Shown here: piece after piece, positions 18,850-26,830 of the stretch | Position numbering within the stretch: position 1 is the first letter of the stretch | Layout: every line of letters starts with the position of its first letter | Source of the DNA: a virus | Length of the DNA: 26,830 bases | Direction: 5' to 3' (one strand) | IMG/VR virus record: IMGVR_UViG_3300033816_000303 | Coordinates: 1-26,830 of that record | Translations under genes and position numbers: made by a program | The notes under the pieces: model-generated | Told to the model about the DNA's origin: nothing | What the model saw: the letters and a program-made list of their open reading frames with translations, nothing else | Database searches by the model: none

Positions 18850-21743
18850 TAGTTCAAATCGTTATGGTAATCTGCGTACAAGTTGGTAACGGTATCCTCT
18901 CCGCCATCGATGACAAAGATCGGGGTTGCCGCACTCAATGACCTAACCTCATCCTCACCGCCTTCAATGACCCCACCGAACAGCGCAACCTCCCCGCCAT
19001 TGATGACGGTGACATTTGACTTCGTTGCCGTGTAGCCTGTTGTGGATAGGATGGTCACGTTGTTAAGTCCATCGGCCACGGTGTTCTCATTGCCGACAAT
19101 GGTCACATTCTGAGTGCCAGCCCCTATGGTGTTGCGGTTACCTGTGACATTGAACCCGACAGCCGTGCCGTGTATGGTGTTGCCCGTGCCTTTTACGGTG
19201 CCCTGAAATTCAGGGGCGATGTTGCCCGACCGCTGGCGGATTGGATCAGGCGATGATGGCCCCTGTTCGATCTCAGCGAGTGAACCGCCCATCCTTCGCT
19301 CACGGCCCTTTACCAATGAGAACTCTATTTTTTTGAATGGGTCGAGGTCGAGAATCTTGAGCAGTTCAACCTTCGTCAGCTCATCGCTAAATGGGTTGTA
19401 GTCCATTACACGGTTCAACCTCCAATACACCCCATCTATCTCGATGGTGTCTCTGAAGTCGAGCTTGATAATGTCGAGCGGGGTCAACTTGAAAAACGCG
19501 GTCATCAACTTGCTGTCCTTGTCAACGATCTCGCGATATTGCCGCAAGTGGTATTCATTGAACAGATTGCTATTTGTGTAGAACAGCTGACCGACCAATG
19601 CGCTGACAGAATAGTATAATTCAAACGGTATCCCCCAATTGAGGTCAAAGGTCGGTGCGTACGGGTTATTGAGGTGGCCCGCGTATGGGTACTCGTCCTG
19701 ATAGATGTCAAGGTTAGTGGCGGGCGGAAAGCCCGACCTGAACCGCCAACGGGGTAACGATGGCAACAGGCCCGCATAGTACAAAATGCGAATGTTCGCA
19801 TCGGTCGGTTTCGCCCCTTCGCTGATGTCGGCATCGTAAATTTTCGGAATGATACGATTCGACCCGTAATCATTGTTAAGCGGTGTCGGGCTGAAAACAA
19901 TGCTTACCTCGGTGCGCTTTGGCACGAAGTCGTTGTCTATTTCAAAACGCCTGCTGCCATACGTGCGCCCGTGGGTGTTCTGGTATCGGCTGTTGTAGTA
20001 ATCGCCATCCTCCGAATACTTGAACATATATTCCCGCGCGGCAAGTAGCCCCATCGGGGTCAGTTCGATCGGGCTGTTGTGGTCGATCTTATATGTCCAG
20101 TCTCTGCGTGTTCCGTTCGCGTAGTACTCATCCCACGTCTCAATGATGTAGTGGTCTGGTATGTCGGGCGATGGGGTCATTTGCAGATTGAACATCCGCA
20201 GCACCGACACGAGAAAGTCCTTCATACTCACATCAGGAAGATTCTGAGTGACCTCGTATGTGCCGCCCTCAAGTAGCTGACTGACTGACGGGGTGACGGT
20301 GAACGATCCGCTAACTATCTGATGGCCGATGTAGCTCGCTGTGTTGCTGTTGACGGGGTTATCATAATCAGGCGACCACCCATTAGGCCCATCGGCTGCA
20401 ATGTGAACATACACCGCGTCACCCGCGTAAGTGTCCACCTCGTCTGACTCTACCGTTATGGTCTGATCGAAGATCGGAAAAGGCCCTGTGCCGACTGAGC
20501 TAACCGCAAAGATGTCGGTAAGGTTCCACTCAATATCAGTTGAACCTATAATGTTCAATGACCCATCAGCCGCACGGTAATGGACTATTTCGAGGCGTTG
20601 CTGATATAGCCCCGATGCAGGTGCAAGTGATCCGTTGATGTTGCTGTTGTACCATAGTATCAATTTCACCGATGCGGAGTATCTGTCGCGTCTGTGCATC
20701 TGATAGATCTGATACTCGTATTGCGGCCCCGCTGGGTTGAAGTTCGTGCCGTTGACTAAGTTGCCTGGAGTGTCCAGTATAACGTATTGGTTAGACGGGT
20801 CATTCGTCTCAACCTCAAAGCAGACCTTCGCAGGCACAACACCGCCACCACCCAACGCTAAAAAACACGAGTGATTTCCGAATGTGAACGGCTGCCCTGT
20901 TGTAAGTAGGGTGCGGTTGTGCAGATTCTGATCGATGACCTTTTCAACGAGCAATGAATTGCGCTCTCGCTCATCGTCTCCGATCATTGGCACACTTGTC
21001 AGCGGCACGATCAATCGCTTGAAGCCTGCCGTGTCCATGAAAGCACTCTCGTAGGTGCTGTTTGCGTAGGCGAAGATTCTATTTATGACCTCTTTAACAT
21101 AGATAGCTGGGCGCATATCCTCGACATGATAGACCCGATACCCGTCAGAATAGTATAGCGTATTGATGCCATAATCAATCATCGGGTATACGACCCCCTC
21201 GCCTATCGGTGCCGTCCATGTGTCAATGATGGTCTGCCTCTGATATGCGTGATTGAGGTCTGAGCAATCGATGTATGGCGCGTAGACTGGCAACGCCCCC
21301 GCCACTACATCCTGTTCGTTTGTGATGTAGCGGCCATTGATCTGATAGTCGGCAATACGAGTAAAGATGTTCGACAGCCTGCCGACGAATACAACCTCGT
21401 AGTCTATCCGCTCATTCAGGATAAGCACCTTGCGCAACTGAATGACCCCATCGAACACGGGGGCAGAGTCAACATAGACCTGAACGGCTGCCTTTTTATT
21501 CGGATTGAAGTTTATTTTGATGTTCGGCTGCCCCGATGTTATTATGTTGCTCACGGCCACATCGAACACATGACCAAATAGCTCATTGTTATTCACGGTG
21601 CCTGGACATCGAACGGTCTTGCTGAACTCAGTCGCGCGTGTCTCGGGGTTGCGAACATCAGACACCTGATAATTGAATGAAAAGGCCATGCCCGACTGAA
21701 CATCGAGCGAATGACCCTCAACACGTACTTCGGTATTAGCCAC
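18849..21743 (-). CDS. Large tail-tip protein with beta-helix-like C-terminus
   Basis: This is a 964-residue protein, the largest in the window. The N-terminal region (EGHSLDVQSGMAFSFNYQVS, TRATEFSKTVRCPGTVNNNE, VFDGVIQLRKVLILNERIDY) matches the tail-tip/baseplate hub-like family of Bacteroidota phages. The middle (300-830) is beta-rich and includes LTPMGLLAAREYMFKYSEDG. The last 110 residues contain short repeats of the form GNxNT(I/V) at TGNTIHG, GNRNTIGAG and GNENTVADG, as in parallel beta-helices. Then follow two copies of a GGEDxV motif (VIEGGEDEVRSL, VIDGGEDTVTNL). This end may contact the host surface. It overlaps the 423-residue gene by 8 bp. Confidence 0.82.
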   Translation of the reverse strand: MANTEVRVEGHSLDVQSGMAFSFNYQVSDVRNPETRATEFSKTVRCPGTVNNNELFGHVFDVAVSNIITSGQPNIKINFNPNKKAAVQVYVDSAPVFDGVIQLRKVLILNERIDYEVVFVGRLSNIFTRIADYQINGRYITNEQDVVAGALPVYAPYIDCSDLNHAYQRQTIIDTWTAPIGEGVVYPMIDYGINTLYYSDGYRVYHVEDMRPAIYVKEVINRIFAYANSTYESAFMDTAGFKRLIVPLTSVPMIGDDERERNSLLVEKVIDQNLHNRTLLTTGQPFTFGNHSCFLALGGGGVVPAKVCFEVETNDPSNQYVILDTPGNLVNGTNFNPAGPQYEYQIYQMHRRDRYSASVKLILWYNSNINGSLAPASGLYQQRLEIVHYRAADGSLNIIGSTDIEWNLTDIFAVSSVGTGPFPIFDQTITVESDEVDTYAGDAVYVHIAADGPNGWSPDYDNPVNSNTASYIGHQIVSGSFTVTPSVSQLLEGGTYEVTQNLPDVSMKDFLVSVLRMFNLQMTPSPDIPDHYIIETWDEYYANGTRRDWTYKIDHNSPIELTPMGLLAAREYMFKYSEDGDYYNSRYQNTHGRTYGSRRFEIDNDFVPKRTEVSIVFSPTPLNNDYGSNRIIPKIYDADISEGAKPTDANIRILYYAGLLPSLPRWRFRSGFPPATNLDIYQDEYPYAGHLNNPYAPTFDLNWGIPFELYYSVSALVGQLFYTNSNLFNEYHLRQYREIVDKDSKLMTAFFKLTPLDIIKLDFRDTIEIDGVYWRLNRVMDYNPFSDELTKVELLKILDLDPFKKIEFSLVKGRERRMGGSLAEIEQGPSSPDPIRQRSGNIAPEFQGTVKGTGNTIHGTAVGFNVTGNRNTIGAGTQNVTIVGNENTVADGLNNVTILSTTGYTATKSNVTVINGGEVALFGGVIEGGEDEVRSLSAATPIFVIDGGEDTVTNLYADYHNDLN

Positions 21744-23007
21744 GGTGCGTTCGTCCGTTTAGTGCGTACGAAAGATCAAACTGCGCATAGATGACCCCAT
21801 CCTGAACACCGCGCATCGTGCGGTATTTCTTGTTGAGTATGTTCATGGCTATAAACGTTCCGTCTGATTGCTCAAGGTACACCTCTGGCGAACGGTGCAG
21901 AGTCTTCATCCATACGCTATCCGCATCTGTCAGGTGGTTGCTGTTAACCGTTAACCGCATGGGTACGTCTGAGGCATATTCGACCGTGCCGCGTGATTGT
22001 GTCGTGTATCCGTAGCTCACGGGCCGCGATGCGAGGATATTGTGTTGCCGACCGAATGTTGACCGCTCAATATCCTCTTCAATAACCGACTTCAATGTGA
22101 ACGTGTAGGCATCGAACCCGCCCAACGGATTGAGCCAATGCAGCCGCACCCGTTCGTATTTCGCGCAGTCTGAGATGTTGAAGGTGTATGTCTGCCCAAC
22201 GGTGAAGCCGCCTGAATTACGAAACGTCACGGTGTAGCTGCCTGCCCCGATAAACGAGACGGGCGAACTCATCGCGGCAAGGTCGCGGGTACCAACGGCC
22301 ACCCGTGTGCGTCTGCGCTTGCTTATGACCGATGGAATGATTGTGCTGCCTATTGATACCGAACCGACCCAATCAGTGAACGGATTCGCGTATGTGTATG
22401 TGTTCAGTAGCCCGCCCGTGTAGTCGTATGTGCGCACCCGCATATCATAGGGCGAGTCTTCCGTATCAGTCAGGCAATGCAGAAACAGGCTATCATTGCT
22501 GCCGATGGTCTGAGTGTTCGCTGCCGTGGTAAGGCACCCAACGCCCGATGCGTTTAGCAGGTAGTCGGCCTGATCGTACGAAAGAAAAGGCACAGGGTCG
22601 AACACCGCGTTAAACACGTAATTCATTGGGTCGGTAAGCAATATGATCTCCTTGGACACCCATGCGGTGCCGTTGTAGTATTGCGAGATCAACGCAAGCC
22701 GATACGATGTAATGCTGTTCTCTGCCAGCATCCAAGGCGAAAGGGTGTAGTCGCGCGGGCCGTGAGTATATGACAGGTCAACGTCAACTATTCGCGAGGG
22801 GTCGAACACAACACATCCGCCTGTGCCTGCGCGAAAGCGATACTTAACTACCGCGATCGGGTCTGACAGGCTGCCGTCTCGCCATACATTGATCTGCATC
22901 CGCCAGTTGGCAAGGTCGGCATCTGTTACGTTTGTTTCCCTGACTACCCACGGCTGCTGATTGTAGGCGGGCGAGTAGTCGGGTGGGCGTTGCTCAATTA
23001 TCAGCAT
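21736..23007 (-). CDS. Distal tail / baseplate-like structural protein
   Basis: This 423-residue, strongly beta-rich protein begins MLIIEQRPPDYSPAYNQQPW. Segments include VVFDPSRIVDVDLSYT, WVSKEIILLTDPMNYVFNAV, ISDCAKYERVRLHWLNPLGG and DAYTFTLKSVIEEDIERSTF. The pattern (an xYNQQPWVVRET start, a central RLHWLNxLGGxD block) is typical of a Bacteroidota phage tail protein located just before the large tail-tip gene. It may be the Dit-like hub. It follows the HK97-gp10-like gene by 15 nt and overlaps the 964-residue gene by 8 bp. No enzymatic motif was seen. Confidence 0.75.
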   Translation of the reverse strand: MLIIEQRPPDYSPAYNQQPWVVRETNVTDADLANWRMQINVWRDGSLSDPIAVVKYRFRAGTGGCVVFDPSRIVDVDLSYTHGPRDYTLSPWMLAENSITSYRLALISQYYNGTAWVSKEIILLTDPMNYVFNAVFDPVPFLSYDQADYLLNASGVGCLTTAANTQTIGSNDSLFLHCLTDTEDSPYDMRVRTYDYTGGLLNTYTYANPFTDWVGSVSIGSTIIPSVISKRRRTRVAVGTRDLAAMSSPVSFIGAGSYTVTFRNSGGFTVGQTYTFNISDCAKYERVRLHWLNPLGGFDAYTFTLKSVIEEDIERSTFGRQHNILASRPVSYGYTTQSRGTVEYASDVPMRLTVNSNHLTDADSVWMKTLHRSPEVYLEQSDGTFIAMNILNKKYRTMRGVQDGVIYAQFDLSYALNGRTHRG

Positions 23008-23022
23008 GTAGGTATATACCTC

Positions 23023-23526
23023 TCAGGTGCGTTTTGCCGCCAGCTTATCATTGAGCGCGTCAATCATTGCGCTGAAGTCATCGACCGCAGCCGTGCCGAT
23101 TGCCTCGGCCATTTCGTCAATGATGCCTGATTTCTCAACTACATTCGTAAAAAAGCGGTTGCCCTTAGTTCCTTCGCGGGCTATCTTGCGACTGATTAAG
23201 TATGCCAACGACTCATGTTCTTTGATGGGTAGCTGACCACGAACGCCCAATCGATCAAGGACGTTAGGCATCGCAAGCCAAATGAATATCTTAGACCGTG
23301 GAGGCCACTTGCCCGCCTTTCGACCCTCGTCAACGAACCTGTAGTAGTCAGCCAGTTCAATGTCTAAGGTCAGCCTGTTAGCCCCGTTGTCTGAAATGGT
23401 GAACCCGATTGACTCTTCTAGATTGCCCGATGCCGATTGCTCACTTTGCTGCAAGCCATCAACGAGGCGGTTGACTATTAAGCCACCGTAGAACCTAACC
23501 GCTTCTGCGACTGCTGGGCCTGCCAT
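23023..23526 (-). CDS. HK97-gp10-like neck / tail-completion protein
   Basis: This 167-residue protein has the recognisable pattern of HK97-gp10-like proteins in Bacteroidota phages: NLEESIGFTISDNGANRLTL, then DIELADYYRFVDEGRKAGKW, PPRSKIFIWLAMP, and later SLAYLISRKIAREGTKGNRF and FTNVVEKSG. The DYYRFVDEGRKxGKxPP motif is the most diagnostic. It works at the head-tail junction or in tail completion. Its ATG lies inside the 3' end of the frameshift extension of the preceding gene (49-bp overlap), so the extension and this gene are likely translationally linked. Confidence 0.78.
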   Translation of the reverse strand: MAGPAVAEAVRFYGGLIVNRLVDGLQQSEQSASGNLEESIGFTISDNGANRLTLDIELADYYRFVDEGRKAGKWPPRSKIFIWLAMPNVLDRLGVRGQLPIKEHESLAYLISRKIAREGTKGNRFFTNVVEKSGIIDEMAEAIGTAAVDDFSAMIDALNDKLAAKRT

Positions 23527-24241
23527 GTTGATTTGGCTTTGTAAAACGCTAACCTGTTGAACACCTCTAAAACCGTGAGGCTAAAGTAGTAGCCCCACTT
23601 AGAACTATCGCCATTCGCTAACGTGTCCACGACATCCATCCACCCATACGTTGCGTGAAACCTGTCCACATCCTCAACAGCCGTGTCAGTGCTGCCGAAT
23701 AGACCAGCATACGCTTTGAATAGCGCAGGTAGTTGGACAAAAAAAAATCAGTGTTCGGCTTGACCACGGTCACGGGCAAGTCAAGTACGGCCTCCGCCAC
23801 AGCCTCATGCTCATCAGCATTGTAGTGATACCCCGACCACGGCCACCGACCGCGCTCAACGAGGCAGCACGCGAAAGCATTGTGCAGGTTCTTTGCCGCG
23901 TCTTTTTCGTTCTTGACGAAGTGCATCAGTCCCGTGAACGCCCCGTAGCTCATCGCTTTCGGGCTTGACACCACCCTATACTTCGACCCGTTCAGCGTCA
24001 GAGTCTCCTGCCGTTTGGCATCTATCGGAGTCTGCAAGAATTGAAGGGTCTGCCATACGTGCTGAAATGAGGCCACCGACCACGTTTTAATTTCGTCAAT
24101 GTCTGCCCCCGTGAAAATGCTGATGGCCGCATGAACCTTGTCAATGTCGGGCGCATCTTCGCTCATCATGTCTGAATAGGCCATGTACTGCCGTAGCGTG
24201 ACCTGTTGCCATGATGTGGGGACGGTTACTGATTTAGCCAT
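23478..24241 (-). CDS. Tail-assembly chaperone-like fusion made by -1 frameshift (254 residues)
   Basis: If ribosomes slip back one base on the nine-T run (23747-23739), the 165 residues from MAKSVTVPTS join an alternative C-terminus. That C-terminus reads FFFVQLPALFKAYAGLFGS, then TDTAVEDVDRFHATYGWMDV, VDTLANGDSSKWGYYFSLTV, and ends QKRLGSTVA. The alternative C-terminus is open from the T-run itself to its stop at 23478. It carries a YGWMDVVDTLA...LTVLEVFNRLAFYKAK pattern that I recognise as the normal C-terminal domain of this Bacteroidota phage protein. The slippery site T TTT TTT fits X XXY YYZ. This resembles the G/GT tail-assembly chaperone pairs of other siphophages. A one-base homopolymer error (ten T in reality) would give the same fusion. 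Confidence 0.7.
23618..24241 (-). CDS. Unshifted short product of the frameshift gene (207 residues)
   Basis: Without frameshifting, translation from the ATG at 24241 gives 207 residues ending at 23618. The start is fixed by an 8-bp overlap with the glycosyltransferase stop. A longer frame exists upstream but lies inside that gene. The core is helical (WQQVTLRQYMAYSDMMSEDA, DKVHAAISIFTGADIDEIKT, SYGAFTGLMHFVKNEKDAAK). The last 42 residues after the T-run (SNYLRYSKRMLVYSAALTRL and onward) look unlike a conserved domain, and the other frame looks conserved instead. If frameshifting is real this is the gpG-like short form; if the T-run is miscalled it does not exist. Confidence 0.55.
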   Translation of the reverse strand: MAKSVTVPTSWQQVTLRQYMAYSDMMSEDAPDIDKVHAAISIFTGADIDEIKTWSVASFQHVWQTLQFLQTPIDAKRQETLTLNGSKYRVVSSPKAMSYGAFTGLMHFVKNEKDAAKNLHNAFACCLVERGRWPWSGYHYNADEHEAVAEAVLDLPVTVVKPNTDFFLSNYLRYSKRMLVYSAALTRLLRMWTGFTQRMGGWMSWTR

Positions 24242-25220
24242 TGCCCAAAAGTAATTGCAAGCGGTTGACATTCACACCATCCATTGACCAATCGCGTTCG
24301 ATGTCTGCCCTGAGTGCCGCCCCACGTTGCGCAATCTCATCGGCACTCATGGCCTCCGCCTGCGCGATTGCCCGTTTCCAGTCGGTGACGTGAATTACCC
24401 CATCAGACTTGAACGGAAAGTATGGGTGCATGGCCTGAACGAATATCGGCCTACCCTTTGCGCCCGCCTCAAGTATCTTTAGATTCGATTTGCATCGATT
24501 GAAGGCTGTATCCGCCAATGGTGCGACCGCAATCGATATGTGGTCGTAGAATTTGCCGTAGTTCCAAACGTCCATCGCTGTGCCTACCTGAAAGGGCAGC
24601 TTCCCGTGGTCGCTCATCATTGCCGCCATCGCGGTGAACTCCTGTCGGTTGCTATCGTTCAGCCCACACAACAGCCGATTGCCAGTCCATCCGCGCCACG
24701 CGCCAACGGTTAGGGCCATATCAGGTAGATGGGTTGCGCCTGCTATGTAGCCGATCGTGCGCACTTCGGGCAACGGTGTGACTTGCCATTGCTCATCTTG
24801 CAGGGCTATCGCGTTGGGCACAATGGACACGTTCGGATTGAGCGGCCTGCATCTCTGCGCCAACGCCTCATGCGTTACCCATACCGCATCAGCCTGTTCA
24901 ACCGATCGGGCAATGTTCGGCCCTACTTTCTTGTGTTCGCGATAAAGGATGTGCGATGAGGGTAACACCCAATAGTCGTCAACATCGCATATCACTTTTA
25001 CGCCCCGTGCCCTCAATTCGGGTATCACTTGCCCCGCCTCATCGCCCGCAAGGAAACGATTGAACACCACAACATCAACAGCAACAGCGTCAACATTCGC
25101 CAAAGGTATCGCGTTAAACCGCGTTACCTCATGGCCCTGCGCTGCCAAATGTTCAAATGGTCTTGTCAGTCGGTGGTAGTCAACACCGCCATCCCTTTCG
25201 GAAACGTAGCCTATCTTCAT
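24234..25220 (-). CDS. GT-B-type glycosyltransferase (GT4-like)
   Basis: This is a 328-residue protein. It begins MKIGYVSERDGGVDYHRLTR, an N-terminal Rossmann strand with a Gly-rich turn. It then has EHLAAQGHEVTRF, VKVICDVDDYWVLPSSH, and VSIVPNAIAL (the typical hinge before the second domain). The sugar-nucleotide-binding region is FNRCKSNLKILEAGAKGRP (residues 240-258), matching the KxxEAxAxGxP pattern of family GT4 enzymes. It should transfer a sugar from a nucleotide donor. The acceptor could be a virion protein, a host surface polymer or phage DNA. It overlaps the terminase stop by 4 bp and the next gene by 8 bp, so it is a genuine member of the virion operon rather than a late insertion. 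Confidence 0.82.
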   Translation of the reverse strand: MKIGYVSERDGGVDYHRLTRPFEHLAAQGHEVTRFNAIPLANVDAVAVDVVVFNRFLAGDEAGQVIPELRARGVKVICDVDDYWVLPSSHILYREHKKVGPNIARSVEQADAVWVTHEALAQRCRPLNPNVSIVPNAIALQDEQWQVTPLPEVRTIGYIAGATHLPDMALTVGAWRGWTGNRLLCGLNDSNRQEFTAMAAMMSDHGKLPFQVGTAMDVWNYGKFYDHISIAVAPLADTAFNRCKSNLKILEAGAKGRPIFVQAMHPYFPFKSDGVIHVTDWKRAIAQAEAMSADEIAQRGAALRADIERDWSMDGVNVNRLQLLLGNG

Positions 25221-26389
25221 CGAATTGAGTATGTGCCTGATCTCGCTTTCAGTACTTCCATGATCGCGTACCGCGCGGCATCGATGGCGTGATTGTTCGC
25301 ATCTTCGGGTTCGTTGGTTGCCGCACCCGCCTTATCCGTCTGCCAGCAATATGACCTTAGTTCGCGTATCAGGTCGATGCTGTCTGATGTGACGAACATT
25401 CGCAGCCCCTGCATCTTCGCAATGCCTGCCCGAACGCTGTCGGGGCCTTTTACCGTTGGGCGTATCCTGAACCCGTGCCGCCTCAGTTCTTCAATGCTTT
25501 TCGGTTCGGCTGAGTCTGCTATTATCTCGCTGCCCTTCATCCATTGCAGTCGGTTCGCGATGTCGGTATTGATCAGCCCGCGTTCGTACATGACCTGCCG
25601 AAGATACACGTCCGTATCGTTGGCAATAGTGACCTCCACTACCGCTGTCTGGTCGTTTGAGAAACCCCAATCGAGGCCATAGATCCTGCGCCTGAACGAT
25701 TGCGGCACTTCGTCAACCTGTGACCAGTTATTGAACACAACGCCCTGCAATGAGCCGACTTCGCCAAGGCCGTACACGCGCCACCAATTAGACCAATATG
25801 CAGAGGTCGCGGCACGGTCGCGGGCGGCCTCAATGTCTGCCCGTATGGTTGCGGGCAATGCCTCATTGTCGAGGTAGGTCAGTATCAAGTGTTGCGCATC
25901 AGGTTGATTCAGCACCTCAGTATGCGCCCAAAATTCAGCGGTCGGGTTGAAGTCGATGTAGATGTCTCCACTCGTCCTGATTGCCAGCTGATAATAGCTG
26001 TCAAAGTCTATGTTGTTCGCTTCATTCATATAGAGGATTTCGCGCCTCGCCCCGCGCAACCTTGCCTCCTGATCGGCACTAAAAAACTCAATGTAGCTGC
26101 CGTTTGTGAACGAGTATGTGAGTAGCGTTCGGTTCCACCCATCTTCGCGCCATCGGTTAGTTGACTGCATGATCTTAGCGAAGTCCTTAATCGCACCCCT
26201 GCGCAAGTGCGGTACCGACTCGCTAACAACGCTTATCTCAGATCGCGGGTGCCGCGCTGCATGGTCTATGAGGACGGCCAATATGCCAAACGTCTTTGAT
26301 GCCGATGTGCCGCCCTGAATGACCTTTTTCCGCGCAGTCAGCCCGCGCAGCTTTCGGATCGCAGTAGTATAGATGAAGTCACTTGTCAC
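25217..26389 (-). CDS. Terminase large subunit
   Basis: This 390-residue packaging motor carries the expected ATPase and nuclease motifs. The Walker A-like IQGGTSASKT is at residues 24-33. The Walker B region REILYMNEANNID lies at 116-128, followed by the coupling motif DFNPT (146-150). The nuclease domain begins GLDWGFSNDQTAVVEV with Asp240, followed by IIADSAEPKSIEELRRHGF with Asp292, and closes with NNHAIDAARYAI with Asp370. These residues position the two metal ions for DNA cleavage. It pumps DNA into the prohead through the portal. The start is a GTG at 26389 that overlaps the small subunit by 11 bp. The length is slightly short but complete. Confidence 0.93.
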   Translation of the reverse strand: MTSDFIYTTAIRKLRGLTARKKVIQGGTSASKTFGILAVLIDHAARHPRSEISVVSESVPHLRRGAIKDFAKIMQSTNRWREDGWNRTLLTYSFTNGSYIEFFSADQEARLRGARREILYMNEANNIDFDSYYQLAIRTSGDIYIDFNPTAEFWAHTEVLNQPDAQHLILTYLDNEALPATIRADIEAARDRAATSAYWSNWWRVYGLGEVGSLQGVVFNNWSQVDEVPQSFRRRIYGLDWGFSNDQTAVVEVTIANDTDVYLRQVMYERGLINTDIANRLQWMKGSEIIADSAEPKSIEELRRHGFRIRPTVKGPDSVRAGIAKMQGLRMFVTSDSIDLIRELRSYCWQTDKAGAATNEPEDANNHAIDAARYAIMEVLKARSGTYSIR

Positions 26390-26792
26390 CGAATAGCGGC
26401 TGTTCCGCTTTTACCTCAATCTCTTGCTTATCTGTCAGCCCATTCAACCGCTGAGTGATCGATGGGTTGTACTTGCCAAGTAGCCCGCCTGTGATTTGAT
26501 CGGCCCTTATCTCTTCGCGTATATGTGAACAGATGGTAACAAAGTCATCGTATAGGCCGTCCTTATTAAGAAAATACTGCTTTACCATGCCTCCATTATC
26601 AAAGCACCAGACATTAAAACCCTCCATCGTGAGGGGTAGTTTTGGGTAATCCTCCACCCGTTCACCATCACGTCCCACGTACTGAACTACGGGCCAGTCT
26701 TTAGCAGCTTCCTTGAGGTGGTCTTTATACCTTGACCACGCTTCGGCAAGTTCGTCTGGGTGTTTGAATGTTCGTGTCGGGTGCATGGTCAC
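26379..26792 (-). CDS. Terminase small subunit (gp3-like DNA-packaging protein)
   Basis: This is a 137-residue, mostly helical protein. The region PDELAEAWSRYKDHLKEAAK, then PLTMEGFNVWCFDNGGMVKQ, and FVTICSHIREEIRADQITGG LLGKYNPSIT (split) matches gp3-type small terminase subunits, which recognise the packaging start site and present it to the large subunit. The DNA-binding part is the helical N-terminal region. The C-terminal NGLTDKQEIEVKAEQPLFGD is the tail that contacts the large subunit. It overlaps the terminase large subunit gene by 11 bp. The dyad just upstream (26805-26830) could be part of the packaging signal or of a preceding gene's regulation. Confidence 0.85.
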   Translation of the reverse strand: MTMHPTRTFKHPDELAEAWSRYKDHLKEAAKDWPVVQYVGRDGERVEDYPKLPLTMEGFNVWCFDNGGMVKQYFLNKDGLYDDFVTICSHIREEIRADQITGGLLGKYNPSITQRLNGLTDKQEIEVKAEQPLFGDK

Positions 26793-26804
26793 TTCACTCT
26801 TTTA

Positions 26805-26830
26805 GCGGGTACCCCAACGTAAGTACCCGC
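26805..26830 (-). repeat. Perfect dyad upstream of terminase small subunit gene
   Basis: GCGGGTAC (26805-26812) and GTACCCGC (26823-26830) form a perfect 8-bp inverted repeat with a 10-nt loop, ending exactly at the window edge. On the minus strand it is followed by TAAAAGAG rather than a T-tract, so it is not a clear terminator for leftward transcripts. It may be a packaging-site element or the end of a regulatory region whose rest lies outside the window. Confidence 0.55.

Noticed and set aside
26609-26620. TTTAAT-like hexamer inside the terminase small subunit gene
   Set aside because: Single copy within a coding region, with no second unit 11 bp away; not part of the array family.

Overview
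The window reads as most of the genome of a tailed (siphovirus-like) phage that infects a member of the Bacteroidota. All recognisable genes lie on the minus strand, so the biological order runs from right to left: small and large terminase, virion genes, lysis genes, then replication and recombination genes. The host assignment rests on two perfect TAnnTTTG -7 promoter boxes of the Bacteroidota type, a DUF3127-like single-strand DNA-binding protein, a primase with a BT4734/VirE-like N-terminus, several phage structural families typical of Bacteroidota phages, and the near absence of Shine-Dalgarno sites. No integrase, tRNA, rRNA, CRISPR array or insertion sequence was seen.

Layout in transcription order. 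26792-24234: small and large terminase subunits and a GT-B-type glycosyltransferase. 24241-18268: tail genes, comprising a tail-assembly protein apparently made by -1 frameshifting on a run of nine T, an HK97-gp10-like neck protein, a distal tail/baseplate protein, a 964-residue tail-tip protein with a beta-helix-like end, and a fibre-like protein. 18266-13365: tape measure, XkdF-like prohead protease, a small lipoprotein, scaffold-like protein, major capsid protein and major tail tube protein. 13297-7964: two small structural proteins, a portal with an unusual C-terminal extension, a head-tail connector, and a neck-domain protein fused to Ig-like and lectin-like domains. 7964-5375: a small conserved protein, a membrane/coiled-coil protein, a holin-like protein and an M15 peptidase endolysin. 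5378-3632: a tightly overlapping string of small unknown genes. 3561-1: YqaJ-type exonuclease, small unknowns, a candidate ssDNA protein, the SSB-like protein, an HTH-like protein and the start of a primase that runs off the left edge.

The most striking non-coding feature is a set of four intergenic arrays (near 3569-3636, 4604-4660, 6434-6479 and 7303-7348). Each has two to four copies of a TTYAAT-like hexamer spaced exactly 11 bp apart. The last copy begins exactly 35 nt upstream of the end of a degenerate -7 box (xxxxTTTG). Three of the four boxes lie only 5-7 nt from an ATG, which predicts leaderless mRNAs. This looks like a phage-specific promoter class bound by a helically phased activator. 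The same left part has two host-type promoters, one with a perfect dyad immediately downstream of its -7 box.

Another notable locus is 6799-7297, where a low-GC 75-codon gene with an adjacent palindrome appears to have been inserted into a small phage gene, leaving a start-less 3' remnant and a short 5' ORF.
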